From positions 37,182,433 through 37,246,432 of the forward strand of contig CM022665.1 of assembly GCA_012295275.1 (NCBI GenBank): DNA of 64,000 nt, given 5' to 3'. The position numbers were made by a program, and so were the translations under genes. The DNA is from Chrysomallon squamiferum (taxonomy: Eukaryota; Mollusca; Gastropoda; Neomphalida; Peltospiridae). Below, piece by piece: positions 51,195-62,300 of this stretch. Position 1 is the stretch's first letter; each line of letters starts with the position of its first letter. The notes under the pieces are model-generated. The model was not told the DNA's origin and made no database searches. It saw nothing but the letters and a program-made list of their open reading frames with translations.

Positions 51195-53306
51195 GTGAGC
51201 TATTCGACTTATATACTCGATCTGCTCTTCACAGAATTATTATCTTCTTTTTTTTTTCAAATTTAATTTTAAATAAATATCACGGTTGTTTTGTTTTTTT
51301 TCAGAATTAAATGTACTTAATATAATTGGTAATTTGAATAGTTAGGCGTAGCTGCAGATGAAAACAAGTAAAAAAAATATATATTTAAATAAATAAAAAA
51401 AAATTAGATTTTTGTTTTCATTTTATATACTAGCATTTGTGTTTTATTTTTATTTTATTGTATAATAATGTTCATTCAAACTAGCAGCATTTATCAACGA
51501 CCTTATCTAAAATCGTGTCTCGTTTATCTTTCAGCTGCTTATTATGGCGACGATTCTCTGTCAAATAACACAACCGGTTCAAATCCAAAGCTGGTTCTAA
51601 TAGAACTTGTAGCAGCCTTATTTTCTCTAGGAGCAGTGATGGAATTACAGATATCACAATTCTACACATACGAACGTATCTCAGAAAATAACTTAATTAA
51701 TGAGACCACCAATGGCAGTGTCTGCTCTACTACCCCTGAAAATGATGTATTTCCCAATACTGAAAATGACATACAACAGGAAGCATCCTCAATGTTCATA
51801 ATACTTCTTTTTTCGTCCACCTTCCCAGCAATCCTACCTACTCTTTATTTCGGTACATTGACAGCAAAATATGGCAGGAAACTGGCACTGAGATGCGCCT
51901 TGTTTGGATTTCTGATAAAAAATGTAGTTCATATTTTTGTTTATCGCTGGAAGTTCTCATTGTATTACCTGATCATTGGGAATATCATTGAAGGACTTCT
52001 TGGAGGCCTTGCAGCAGCGGTCGTGGGTTTATTTGGTATGGTGGCAGATATAACACCAGGAAATCACATTCGTTCTTTTCGTATGACAACTGTTACTGCG
52101 GCATTAAGTGTGGCAGCGGCCTTTGGCAACGGCGTATCTGGCCTCCTTATTGACTATGTTGGATACGTTTGGATAACTATAATTCTTATTTCACTCGCAT
52201 TAATTAACTTGTTTTATATTCATTATTTTCTCCCTGAAACCTTTAGGGCGTCGATAGACATGGTGTCTCTGATGCAATCCTTCAAGCAGAGTTTTTCATT
52301 TTATGTTACTGAGACAGAAGACAAAAGACGGTCTAAAATGATTCTGTGTTTTCTTTCATTTTTTCTCCACGTTGGATTTCTTCTTCTCAACATGACAACA
52401 ATGACACTTTTTCTGCTAAACAGACCCTTCTGTTGGACTAAAATACACATCACCGTCTTCGAAGCCCTTCGACAGTTCTTAAACTGGGTGGTCATACTGA
52501 TTTTTGCGCATGGTTTGCGTCACGTTATTTCCGACATCGGAATGGCACTGGCTGCGTGTGGTTCATGTATAGTATCACAAATAATTACGGCGTTTGCTGT
52601 TGAAGGATTAATATATGCAGGTATATAGTCAAATAAATTTATTTAATAAAAAAGAATGAAAAACAGCACAAAAATACTTTCAAAGTTACAGATTTCAAAT
52701 ATTATTTCTGGCACTATTATCAGAACGTTGAAAAATAAATTAAAATATAGTTTAATTATTTCCTGAAGACATTCGTTTTTAACTGCTAATGCAATAACGA
52801 ATTTCCATTTCTTACAGCGGCTGTGATTGGTTCTTTAACCGATTTGTCCGCGCCAATGTTACGGACTATCATGTCGAAGTTGGTTACGCCAATAGAACAA
52901 GGTAGAAAATACATTATTATTATTTTTTTTTTTTAAACTTTTAAAGAAGGTTGGATGATGATAATGATGATGATGATGATAATAATAATAATAAAGCCTA
53001 AACAAATAAATTATCGAACAGTATTTAACAACAGTCACATATAAGAAATAACTTACTTATTTACTTAATTTTTATTGCATACAGGACCACTTTTTGCTGG
53101 TCTTACTGTTACAGAAGTGATTTGTGTAACAGTGTTCAACACAGTGGCAACCTTTATATACCGGCAGACCGTTTCCATCTTCGCTGGTACTATTTTTCTG
53201 GTTGTTGCCGTCGTTACAGTAATCGTCACTATTTTACTTATGTAAGTAATTACTAATTGTTTTTTTCTTCAGTTTTCTTTCTATTTATAATAATCGCTGT
53301 ACCGAG

Positions 53307-53342
<36 letters not shown>

Positions 53343-53501
53343 TAAATCAAAACTTTTACAGTTTTTAAAAATATAAGCATGTTTCAAGCATTAAACAAAA
53401 ACTGTTTAATCTCTCAGGTGCACAAAATGTCCTCCTTCAACATTTTATTTTATTTTAATTGTACTTAGCAAGTAACTTCAACCTACTTTTGGGCCACACT
53501 G

Positions 53502-53555
<54 letters not shown>

Positions 53556-53887
53556 GTCGTAATGAACAAAATATTTGCAATGAGTAAAAAAAAAAAAAAA
53601 AAAAAAAAAACCAATATAAAAAATAAAATAATAATAATAACAAAAATTTAAAAAATAAATAATAAAATAAACCCCACATTTTAGGGATATTAAACAGTAT
53701 AATAACAGACTTTCATTATTTTTATACTGAAACCTGTCATATACTCATGTTTATGATCTATTACAATTATTATTTCAGAATGCTTGCGTCCTTAACCAGT
53801 CATGGAAATGGAGAAATTCGACCAGTTACTATGCAGGACGTCAAACTTTCACTAATGTCAAATGAAAAAGAACTGAAACCCCTGTAA
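51125..53887 (+). CDS. SLC46-family (proton-coupled folate transporter-like) MFS transporter, five exons
   Basis: This is a complete 501-residue, 12-helix major-facilitator protein. Joined exons are 51125-51194, 51535-52620, 52818-52901, 53085-53241 and 53779-53887, and all phases agree. SLC46 hallmarks are: a first helix ending in QFYTYERI (65-72), a glycosylated Cys-bearing loop (73-107, NET and NGS sequons), a motif-A region TLTAKYGRK (131-139), EGLLGGLAAAVVG in helix 4 (176-188), VADIT (193-197) and FLPET closing helix 6 (255-259). SLC46 members move folates or muramyl-peptide-type solutes at the plasma or endolysosomal membrane, but the substrate here is unknown. The ATG is preceded in frame by TGA 12 nt upstream. 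An alternative start at 51468, reading straight into exon 2, would add sequence the family does not need. Human SLC46A1-A3 are about 460 residues. A CRE palindrome lies 5 nt before the ATG. Confidence 0.9.
51535..52620 (+). CDS. SLC46-like exon 2: helices 1-9
   Basis: The acceptor is TTATCTTTCAG and the donor is GTATAT (1086 nt, phases 1-1). It encodes residues 25-385: helix 1 (42-62), the outer loop, helix 2 (108-129), motif-A loop, helices 3-6 (to about 256), a central loop with a basic DKRRSK (287-292), and helices 7-9. Most of the transporter sits in this one exon. Confidence 0.92.
52818..52901 (+). CDS. SLC46-like exon 3: helix 10
   Basis: The acceptor is TTTCTTACAG and the donor is GTAGAA (84 nt, phases 1-1). 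Residues 387-413 (AVIGSLTDLSAPMLRTIMSK) match the conserved SLC46 helix-10 area, where the loop after it begins TPIEQG. Confidence 0.88.
53085..53241 (+). CDS. SLC46-like exon 4: helices 11-12
   Basis: The acceptor is TTGCATACAG and the donor is GTAAGT. The exon is 157 nt, entering in phase 1 and leaving in phase 2. Residues 415-465 cover two hydrophobic spans separated by FIYRQT. The last split codon becomes Ile. Confidence 0.88.
53505..53552. repeat. (TA)n microsatellite
   Basis: About 23 TA units in the last transporter intron. Confidence 0.92.
53779..53887 (+). CDS. SLC46-like exon 5: cytosolic C-terminus and stop
   Basis: The acceptor is TATTATTTCAG, entering in phase 2 (109 nt). It encodes the 35 C-terminal residues (MLASLTSHGNGEIRPV...KELKPL), then TAA at 53885-53887. 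The tail is hydrophilic and has no recognisable targeting signal. Confidence 0.85.
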
Positions 53888-53987
53888 AAAAATAACAAAA
53901 CGTAAATTTTAATTCCAAGCATGACCAAAGTCAGTATTTATCCTTGAAAAAGATACAGAGGCATAGACTTTAAAACTAAACAAACTA

Positions 53988-53993
53988 AATAAA
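53988..53993 (+). promoter_or_regulatory. Candidate polyadenylation signal for the transporter
   Basis: This is an AATAAA about 100 nt after the transporter stop. A second one lies at 54224-54229. Either would end the transcript before the TTC27 3' end at about 54.5 kb. Confidence 0.35.
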
Positions 53994-54497
53994 TTTTTAA
54001 AAAAGGTAAAATTATTTGGAAACCCTCTGCAAAAGCAATATAAGTTAGTTCAGTGAGTGAATATAAATATTTAAAACATTTTCACAACAAACCTACATGA
54101 CTGCCAAAAATCTTGCTGGACTGGTATGATTTTTAAATTTAAGAGTATACTAACATGGACATTCAAAATTTGTTTCGCATCCTTCTTTAATTATTTCCAT
54201 AGCAGTCAGATTTATAGAAATTTAATAAAGCAATCTGACATCCTGGTATTGCTTTTGACTTATTTAACAAATCTCTAATGGAAAAATAATGGTGGAAAAA
54301 AAAAGACTTCCATTTCAGTGATGAGTCATGCTGGATATTTTGTTTCAAATTTAAAAAAATATACCAAAGACCTTGTGTGAAAAGTTAATACTTTCAATGA
54401 TAAAAACCTTATAGAATAATAAGAGTAAAACAAATGAAGAAGAACATCAGATACTGGGCGTTGAAAAATAAAAAACAAAATGCAAGCTGTATGTAAT

Positions 54498-54503
54498 TTT
54501 ATT
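54498..54503 (-). promoter_or_regulatory. TTC27: Candidate polyadenylation signal for TTC27
   Basis: TTTATT on the plus strand is AATAAA on the minus strand, 22 nt past the TTC27 stop codon. That would give a very short 3' UTR, ending well before the convergent transporter gene. Confidence 0.45.
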
Positions 54504-54525
54504 TACACACAAACACTGAAAAATG

Positions 54526-54645
54526 TCAGGATTTTTTCAACTCTTCTATTTTTGACACAATAATCTCAAGTTGTGATTCAAGTTTCTGACAAGGTTCTAT
54601 AAGATCCTCTGCTAAAGTCTGATCTACTGGATTAGCATGCTGTCG
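54526..54645 (-). CDS. TTC27: TTC27 last exon and stop
   Basis: The acceptor is GTTATTTCAG, entering in phase 0 (120 nt including TGA). It encodes [20 protein letters not shown], then a heptad-like acidic/hydrophobic helix ending IEELKKS. The stop is at 54526-54528 on the plus strand. Confidence 0.9.
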   Translation of the reverse strand, partial: RQHANPVDQTLAEDLIEPCQKLESQLEIIVSKIEELKKS

Positions 54646-57600
54646 CTGAAATAACAATAAATTAAAAAATAACTATCAACTGAAAGGAGATTCAAAATAA
54701 TTGTCATTTTTCATAACATTTCTTTTGTAGAAATAATAATTTGAAAAAAAAGTTAACTGCTAAGTAACTATGTCCTCATTCTGTTGGCAGTCTTTTTTAC
54801 ACTTCTATGTTCAAAACACATTTATAAAATGTGGGAAATTACAAGCCTCAATACATTCTTTCGTTACTGTTACATTTTATTGCAATAAAATACACTTACT
54901 CTGATATTTGCTACAACTCCCTTCAGCATTAGTTTTGCTGATGATAACATCTGCAGACACTGAGTCTGGTCAGCTATTAACTTGGCACATTTCTGATAGG
55001 CTTGAGGAAACAAACAAAACTTTGTCAATATTAATCAGATAAATTTAAAAAAAGGAAAATTGCATTTTGGTGCATTTTGTTTGTACACAGAATTTTGTAT
55101 ATGTGCAACATGTTTCATTTTTGTCTGTATTTTCTTTTTCTAGTTGGCAATGTTGACACTAACTTCATTTGACAAGAGATCTTAATAACAGTAACTGTTA
55201 TTTACTTTGTATTTATAACAGTACAGAAATTTCATACTCACACTAAGATGGGTTTTTTAAATTAGTAAAGTTATCTCCCATTATTATAAAAACATATTCA
55301 GCGCTAAAACTAATAACAGTATTTATTAAAGCATCATATTTAAATTATATTAAATTCTTCATTTTTCTCTCTGACATACCTTCTGCAAGCAGACATGACT
55401 GTGCTGCAATATCTTTACATTTGTTGATGTCCTTTTCCCAGCCACTTTTCTGTGTAATGCAGCGGTGAGCTCTCTGAAAATACTGCAGTGTCTGAAATAA
55501 ATAAGTAAAACAATAAACCACCAAGTGCAGGTTACCATATAACAACAGCAGATGAGCATTTCTGCATGTTATTTATCAACAGTAAAATTTTTGAAATTAA
55601 AAAAAAAAAAAAAAAAAAAACCAAAGAAATAAGAAACCTCTTTAAGTGTTCTTATCCATTCATTAAAAAAAATACTAAACTGTTATATTTTATAATATTA
55701 ATGACCAAGCATTTCTTCAAAAGACATCACCAATATTACCTCATACTTTATTATAATAAATTAATCTTGCAAAACTACTGACTTTTTCATTTGTGGTTTT
55801 ATCATCTGTGGTACTTGATGAATTTAAGTCTGCATACAACAGCCACACTTTTGATTCACTTGTTGTCTGAAACAAATTTTTGAAACAAAATATACAATAA
55901 CAGAACAAATGTTTAAATATAAATTTAACAAAGATGTGTGAAAATTACTTTTAATTTAAACAAGTTATATGATCACTTTCTACAAGCCCATTTCTAATTT
56001 AAAACCTAATACAATTAAATAAACAGAGATTTTAAATTAAGAGTCTGTCTTTTTCTGAATACTTATTTGCTAAGTAAACACACTGACTGATCAATGTTAA
56101 AGATTTGAAATACATATTTTCCACCAGTATCTACCACATATGCTGTTTTCATAAATATTAACACTATAAAAAAAAATAAAAACCTTTACTGAGATACAGT
56201 TGGCCATAGTAATCATTGGGTGAGTTTCATATTTTTTTTTTTCCTTAGTAAAAACTAAACAAATTATTAAGTTAAAAATACTGATTTGAAATTTACCTTT
56301 GAAGTTATTCGTCCAAATAATTCTAATAACGAAGGTTTCAGTTTTCCTGCTGGCACACCATTAGCATCAGGTATGTTCTCTGTTACAGCTCTAACCAATA
56401 TGGCTAAAATCTGTAGAAAAAACCCAACATAAATACTTTTATTTTTAGAAGAAATACAAACAAAAATAAATTATGTTCTAAAACAAGTTTTCAGTCTACT
56501 CCAGTTCAATATAACAGTCAACAGAAGATGTTGAGTAAAAAAAAAATTCATCCTCTCTAATGTTCAATATAATGAAAGAAAGCAGAGACATATTTTCTTG
56601 AAATGTTAACCAAGATATAATATATAAATATTTATTGCTTCTGTCTCATCGTTTTGTTAAAATCCAGATTATCTGGCTTCAAGCAATTTAGGCAATCCAT
56701 GGCATCTGATGTACAGATTTTTGTGTTATCAAGTATATCCAATTACGTAATTAAATATGAAAACTTCTACAATGTTTTTAAGTTACATACATCGACACCT
56801 GATATCTATACTTCTCTTATTAGAACATGAAACAAGTTAGCTTTAAAAAAGTAATTTAAAAAGTTATTTACTTCAGTGTCTGTCCACTTGTCCTTGAGGT
56901 CCATCAGTCTATGATAAGCTCTGATCACTTCACTAAATTCCCCACAGTCAGCACCAATCTGTTATAAAGTCTATCAAAGTAATTTCTGAAGTTTTTTTTG
57001 GGGGAAAGACAGTAATAATGTGCCATATATATTCACATTTAATATGTAACAAAAAAAAAAAAAACAAAAAAACTATTGAACTATTCTGAATAAGCACTAA
57101 ATAAATGTTATTTAATTCCAGATAAAAAATTAGTAAATAAAAAAAAAAAAAAATTACAAAATGAAGAATTACAAAATGAAAATTTTTTATTTTCTCTAAA
57201 CAAGACCTTTTAGAAATAATGGCATCATTTCTTGTCACATTTATTTTCAGGAAAACATGATGCTGACAACTAAAGCATTTAACATATTTGTTCAAACCAT
57301 CATTTGTAGATATCTAGTATAAATAAACTCTTACAATAAGACAGTTCTCCCACAGTCTCCAGTTGTCATAGTTACACTTGATGGATTCTTTCAGAACTGC
57401 AAATGCTTTTGGTCTGAAATACGATTTAAAAAAAAATTATTATAAAATTTCATAAATATGAAATCATTACAGAATGTTATTATTATTACTCTTTTTCTGT
57501 ATGTAAACAGAAAATGTATTTGAATGAACTTTAGAAAATGGTTTTAAAAATTAGTATACCTCAACAATAATTTAATTATGCTTTGAAAAATTAATTACTC

Positions 57601-59364
57601 ACAAATCTTTTAGCCTCACATATGCTGTTGCAAGATTTGCCCAAGCTTCGTAGTTCTGTGGAAAAAATAAGAGAAAATAAATTACAATATAAAAGCAATT
57701 AATATATACACTAGCTGTGCACTTAATGAAACTTATGCAATATATTCTTTCATCAAATTACATCTGAAAATTTCTGTTAATAAACTTATACTCCAACAGC
57801 TATTAACTGAAACTAATAACAGATTTTAAAATCAGGATAAAAAACAAAACAATGGATATCATTTTTACTGCATGTACATGTAAAACTAAAATATGGAAAA
57901 GGATCAGATGACGTATAAATATTATATGAACAGATATAATATATTTATTTAATCTCATGGTTATTACAAAACAGTAAACTTGGTAACTGCTTGGATTTTT
58001 GAAATTTTTAAACTCTGCAATCATAAATACATCTATGTAATTACTAGATTTAATACTATAAAAAAAACTAAATTTAATTTTTTAGCTTCAATAACAAAAA
58101 ATGGAAATCATTATTTAAGGAAGTATTGTTTTGTTCAGAATAATATAAAGCTGGTTTTGAAATAAACAACAAAACAACAAAAAAACAAAAAAAATAACAA
58201 AAAACTAAATAAAAAGATATTTACATCAAAGTCAATGTTGACACATCTTTTGAAAGCTTTTACAGCTACATCAAACTTCTCTGCTGCCATTGCTGTACAT
58301 CCATATGTAAACCAAACAGGTATCTGTAAATCAAACAAGAAGATGATATGGAACACCTTACACTTAAAATAAAAAAATAATAAAGATAGTATGAATATAA
58401 TGATAATGGTAGGTTTTTGTCTAGGAACATGCTGACAAATAGAAATTGAAATAAGATTATAAAATATATTTTCTGTCATTATAGTGATTATTTAGCAGTA
58501 GGATGTACATATTTCTTTTGGAATTCTTTTCAAAAAGAGATATAAAGAAAAGAAACAAAAATACTGACCTGAAGTGCGTTGATATTCAGTGACTTCTCAA
58601 AACACATTAATGCTTCATCGTACTAAAAATAATTAAAACATACCTTCTTAAATTTTTTAAAAAGTGACTTAAATATGTTAATTTATGAAATAAATGCAAG
58701 ATATTCTTTTAAAAAGTGAATAAAAATGCACTTTTTAAGGATGAAATAAATAAATACATATGTATTTCAGACACTGATTAAATACATATCTGTTTGTACA
58801 ATGAACACAAGACAGAGATTTTAGTCTGTAACTAAAGACAGTAAAAATAAATGAAATCCTAATTATGAAGTGAATGTAAAATAATTATTTTTAAAAATTG
58901 CATGAAGACCTGTTTGTTTGAAAAGTGAATGAAAAATAATTATTTTTAAAAATTATATGAAGACCTGTTTGTTTGTGAAGTGAATGTATGCCATGCACCT
59001 CATGGCACGAGCACTTCGTTTGTTTGACAGCTCCCAGGCTTTGTGGTAACACTGCATGTCCTTAGTAACATCACCAAGGAAACAGTACAAGTTGGGTGTT
59101 TCCTTCACCTTCAACTGTTCCATTATCACAGATTTGGCCTTCACAAAAAAGTGATAAAATATTACTGTACAGCATTGGTTTACTCTTTTTAACAAGAATT
59201 AAGAAACTGTTTACAAAGTTCTTCTCATTTATAATGAAAATCTGTGACAAAAAGGATTTTATGTTGAACATAATTAGAAACAATATAGAGTGAAATATAA
59301 CTATTAATATTTTATTGATTTTTTTTTACTACATAAGTATATGTATACAATTTTGATGACACCT

Positions 59365-59396
<32 letters not shown>

Positions 59397-62300
59397 AACG
59401 ATAATGATAATAATAATAATGATAATAACGATAACGATAACGATAATGATAATGATAATGATAATGATGATGATAATAATGATAGTATACCTTTTCCAGT
59501 TTTTGCAGGGTCTGGTAACATTCTATGACCTGTTCCCACATTTCCAGTCTCTCAAAAATGTCCAGGGCTGATCCTACTGCTCCTAGAGACAGCAGCAAAC
59601 TTGCCAGCTCACACTGGAAATATACATACAGTAAACATATTAATTTTAAAAAATAAATAAATGAAATTATGGCATATTTCTAGATACAGACTACTACATT
59701 GTCTATAGTAACATTAAATGAATTTAAATAAAGTTAAAAATATATATATATATATATAAAAATAAATAAAAAAATGAAACACTTTGAAAAGTCAATAATT
59801 TTGATTATCAATTATTTTACTCTTAGTATTACTCTTTCTGAAAAAGAAAAAAACAGAAAGGATGAAAATTACAATGTTTTCAAATTTTCATTTATAGATT
59901 TCTTTTTCTACATTATTAAATATTTACTGTGTACCTGCAGGTTCCATATTGTTGGTATTTTGGTAGCATAAAACAAACAAAGTCTCTGAGAAGGTGGGGG
60001 AGATGATCTATTCATCTGGTTAACCAGTTCCTGAAATTCAAAACATTAACATTTGCTTTAACACCCTGATGAAGTAATAATGATAGTGGTGATAATAATA
60101 ATAACAACTAAAATAAAAATAAAAATCCATATTACTGTTACTGTATGAAGTAAATTATTCAGTTTAATTCATTCTTAATTTTTTCTTTATTGCTACAAAT
60201 AAAACAACAAGAGTCCAACTGTAATCTTCTGAAAATTTAATATAAAATGATTTACCTTAGTTAATTATCAATAGCTTAGGTTAATCACATATTCACTTTT
60301 AATCTCTTATTAATAAATATATATTTCAGAAGGGATGGGTCATCATGTTAGAATAACATTTAAGATCAAACACATAATACAGTTTTAATTTTTTTTAAAT
60401 GAGATGAAAAAAAAAAAAGAAAAAGAAATAACAAAAAAAACGTTTGCTGAATGTATTTAGTGGTTCCAGATATATTCAGGTTCAATTTACATACCTCAAT
60501 CTGATTCATGGACCTTTCAACTGTTCTACGACTGTTTTTCTGATATTTTGATCTTAAAACAAGTGCCATGATGGAAGTGCACCAATTTGTTACATATGGT
60601 AACACAGTCTGGAAGAAAAAAAAAAAAAAAAATCTATTATACTAATGTAAGTAAACTTAAAAAGTTTTACATAATGTATGTTTTAAAGTAGTCATTTGAA
60701 ATGTATCTTCAATTAAATTATAATTCTTAAAGTATTTAATCAATCTAAAACTTCAGTTGTTCAACTTACATAAATGTAGGCCATTATTTCTTCTTCTGTT
60801 AATTTTTCATTTGCCATGCTGCGTCGATAACTCTCCCTACATGATCATAAAATAAGAATAATAAAAAATTCACAACTACATTTAATGTACTTTTGTAAAG
60901 AAGAGAAAATTAATCTTTAATCATGTTTCTGCTAACTGCCATAAAGTTGGAGACAAACACATACTGAACAGGTTAAATAAACACTTCATTCTTGGTTTTG
61001 TTTAGTCTTTGATCATTATTTTATTGCAGAAAGATAAAAATTATATTTAAGAAAAAAAAAAATCAGTATCAGTTGATAAATACTGATTTCAAAGGTCTTA
61101 GATTCTGATGTCAGCCCTAGCTGAATCTGACAAGAAAAATAAATTAAGAATATATAAAAGTAAACAAAAATAAATAAAAATAAAGTGAACTCACATGACA
61201 CCAAGTACAACAGCCTGTTCTACAGGAGACAGTGGTACTGACAATTCTATATCCTGGTTTTCTCCTGAGAACTGAACAGCATCCAGAACTGTATCATCAT
61301 CAAGTGGAAGAATCTAAATCATCAACAATATAATATCACTTAAAAATGCATAATGTTTATGTTATCATTATACATTAGTGAATATATATGGAAAGGTTGT
61401 TATCTTGTAAATGCTTATTAAATAAAATAATTAAAAAAATAATTAAAATAGAATTCATTTGTTAAAAAAAAATTTTTAAATAATGTTACTTTTTCTTTTT
61501 TCAATTTTTAAATTCAATACAATGAATACAACAACATTAACATTAACTGCTACAGTTAGTGCCCCATCAAAAACATGTTAAAGATGCACTGATTCAAATC
61601 AGTAACAATACTCTGCTTCCTCACTCACATCATTAGTAGAATATACAACAGACTTCTAACACAGATTGTATTAATATCATTAAAGAAATCTTTTGAGATA
61701 TTTTTCTCCACTGTCAATGTATAATTCTGGGTTGTACCTTTGGCAGTGTTAGGTTCTCAAACTGTTTTACAATACAAGAATCTCCAGCACTTTCATTACT
61801 TTCTCTGGTTACTTTAAGGATAAGCTGCGCTTTTTCATCCTGCTGAAATCGAGTTCTTTTGCCCATTGCACCTATTGAGATAAACATTTTAAAATTAGGT
61901 ATTTGTTATTTATATAATTTGCTATACAAATAACATATGTTTATTTGAACATTGCTGGACATCTGTTTTTATTAAAAAACTAACAAAATTATTAAAACAC
62001 TAACAAAAAAAGTAAAGTACAATCCAAGAAACCCCAGTAGCTTGCAAAATAAATATTTAAATTATTAAAACAGTTAAAGCATCTAATACTGTTTTCAGAA
62101 AAAAAAAAAAAAAAAAAACTTAAAAACAATCCAATACATGTTTCAGATATAATCAAAATTAAATTAATAGTTTAGCTGATGATCATCACTAAAAATATTT
62201 TTATTTGACAATAAATAAATATTTACATTATCTATAATTCAAAATGAGTTAAAAATTTAAATAATTTCTGGATAAATTTTAAATACTTTATTCACTGTTA

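Larger units (their letters stand above)
51195..53778 (+). other. SLC46-like introns (four)
   Basis: The introns are 340, 197, 183 and 537 bp. The last holds TTA repeats, a TA dinucleotide array (53.51-53.55 kb) and an A-run of about 23 (53.59-53.61 kb). The third holds ATG/AAT repeats. No further coding was seen. Confidence 0.8.
53888..54525. other. Convergent intergenic spacer and 3' UTRs
   Basis: About 640 bp separate the stop codons of the transporter (+) and TTC27 (-). The spacer holds AATAAA hexamers for the plus strand (53988, 54224) and one for the minus strand (54498-54503). The transcripts need not overlap. No gene was seen. Confidence 0.7.

Noticed and set aside
51468-51534. Open frame running upstream of exon 2 of the transporter, with an ATG at 51468
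   Set aside because: A good acceptor (TTTATCTTTCAG) sits at 51534, and a phase-matched first exon with a start codon lies at 51125-51194. The extra 22 residues have no family counterpart. It remains a possible alternative start.
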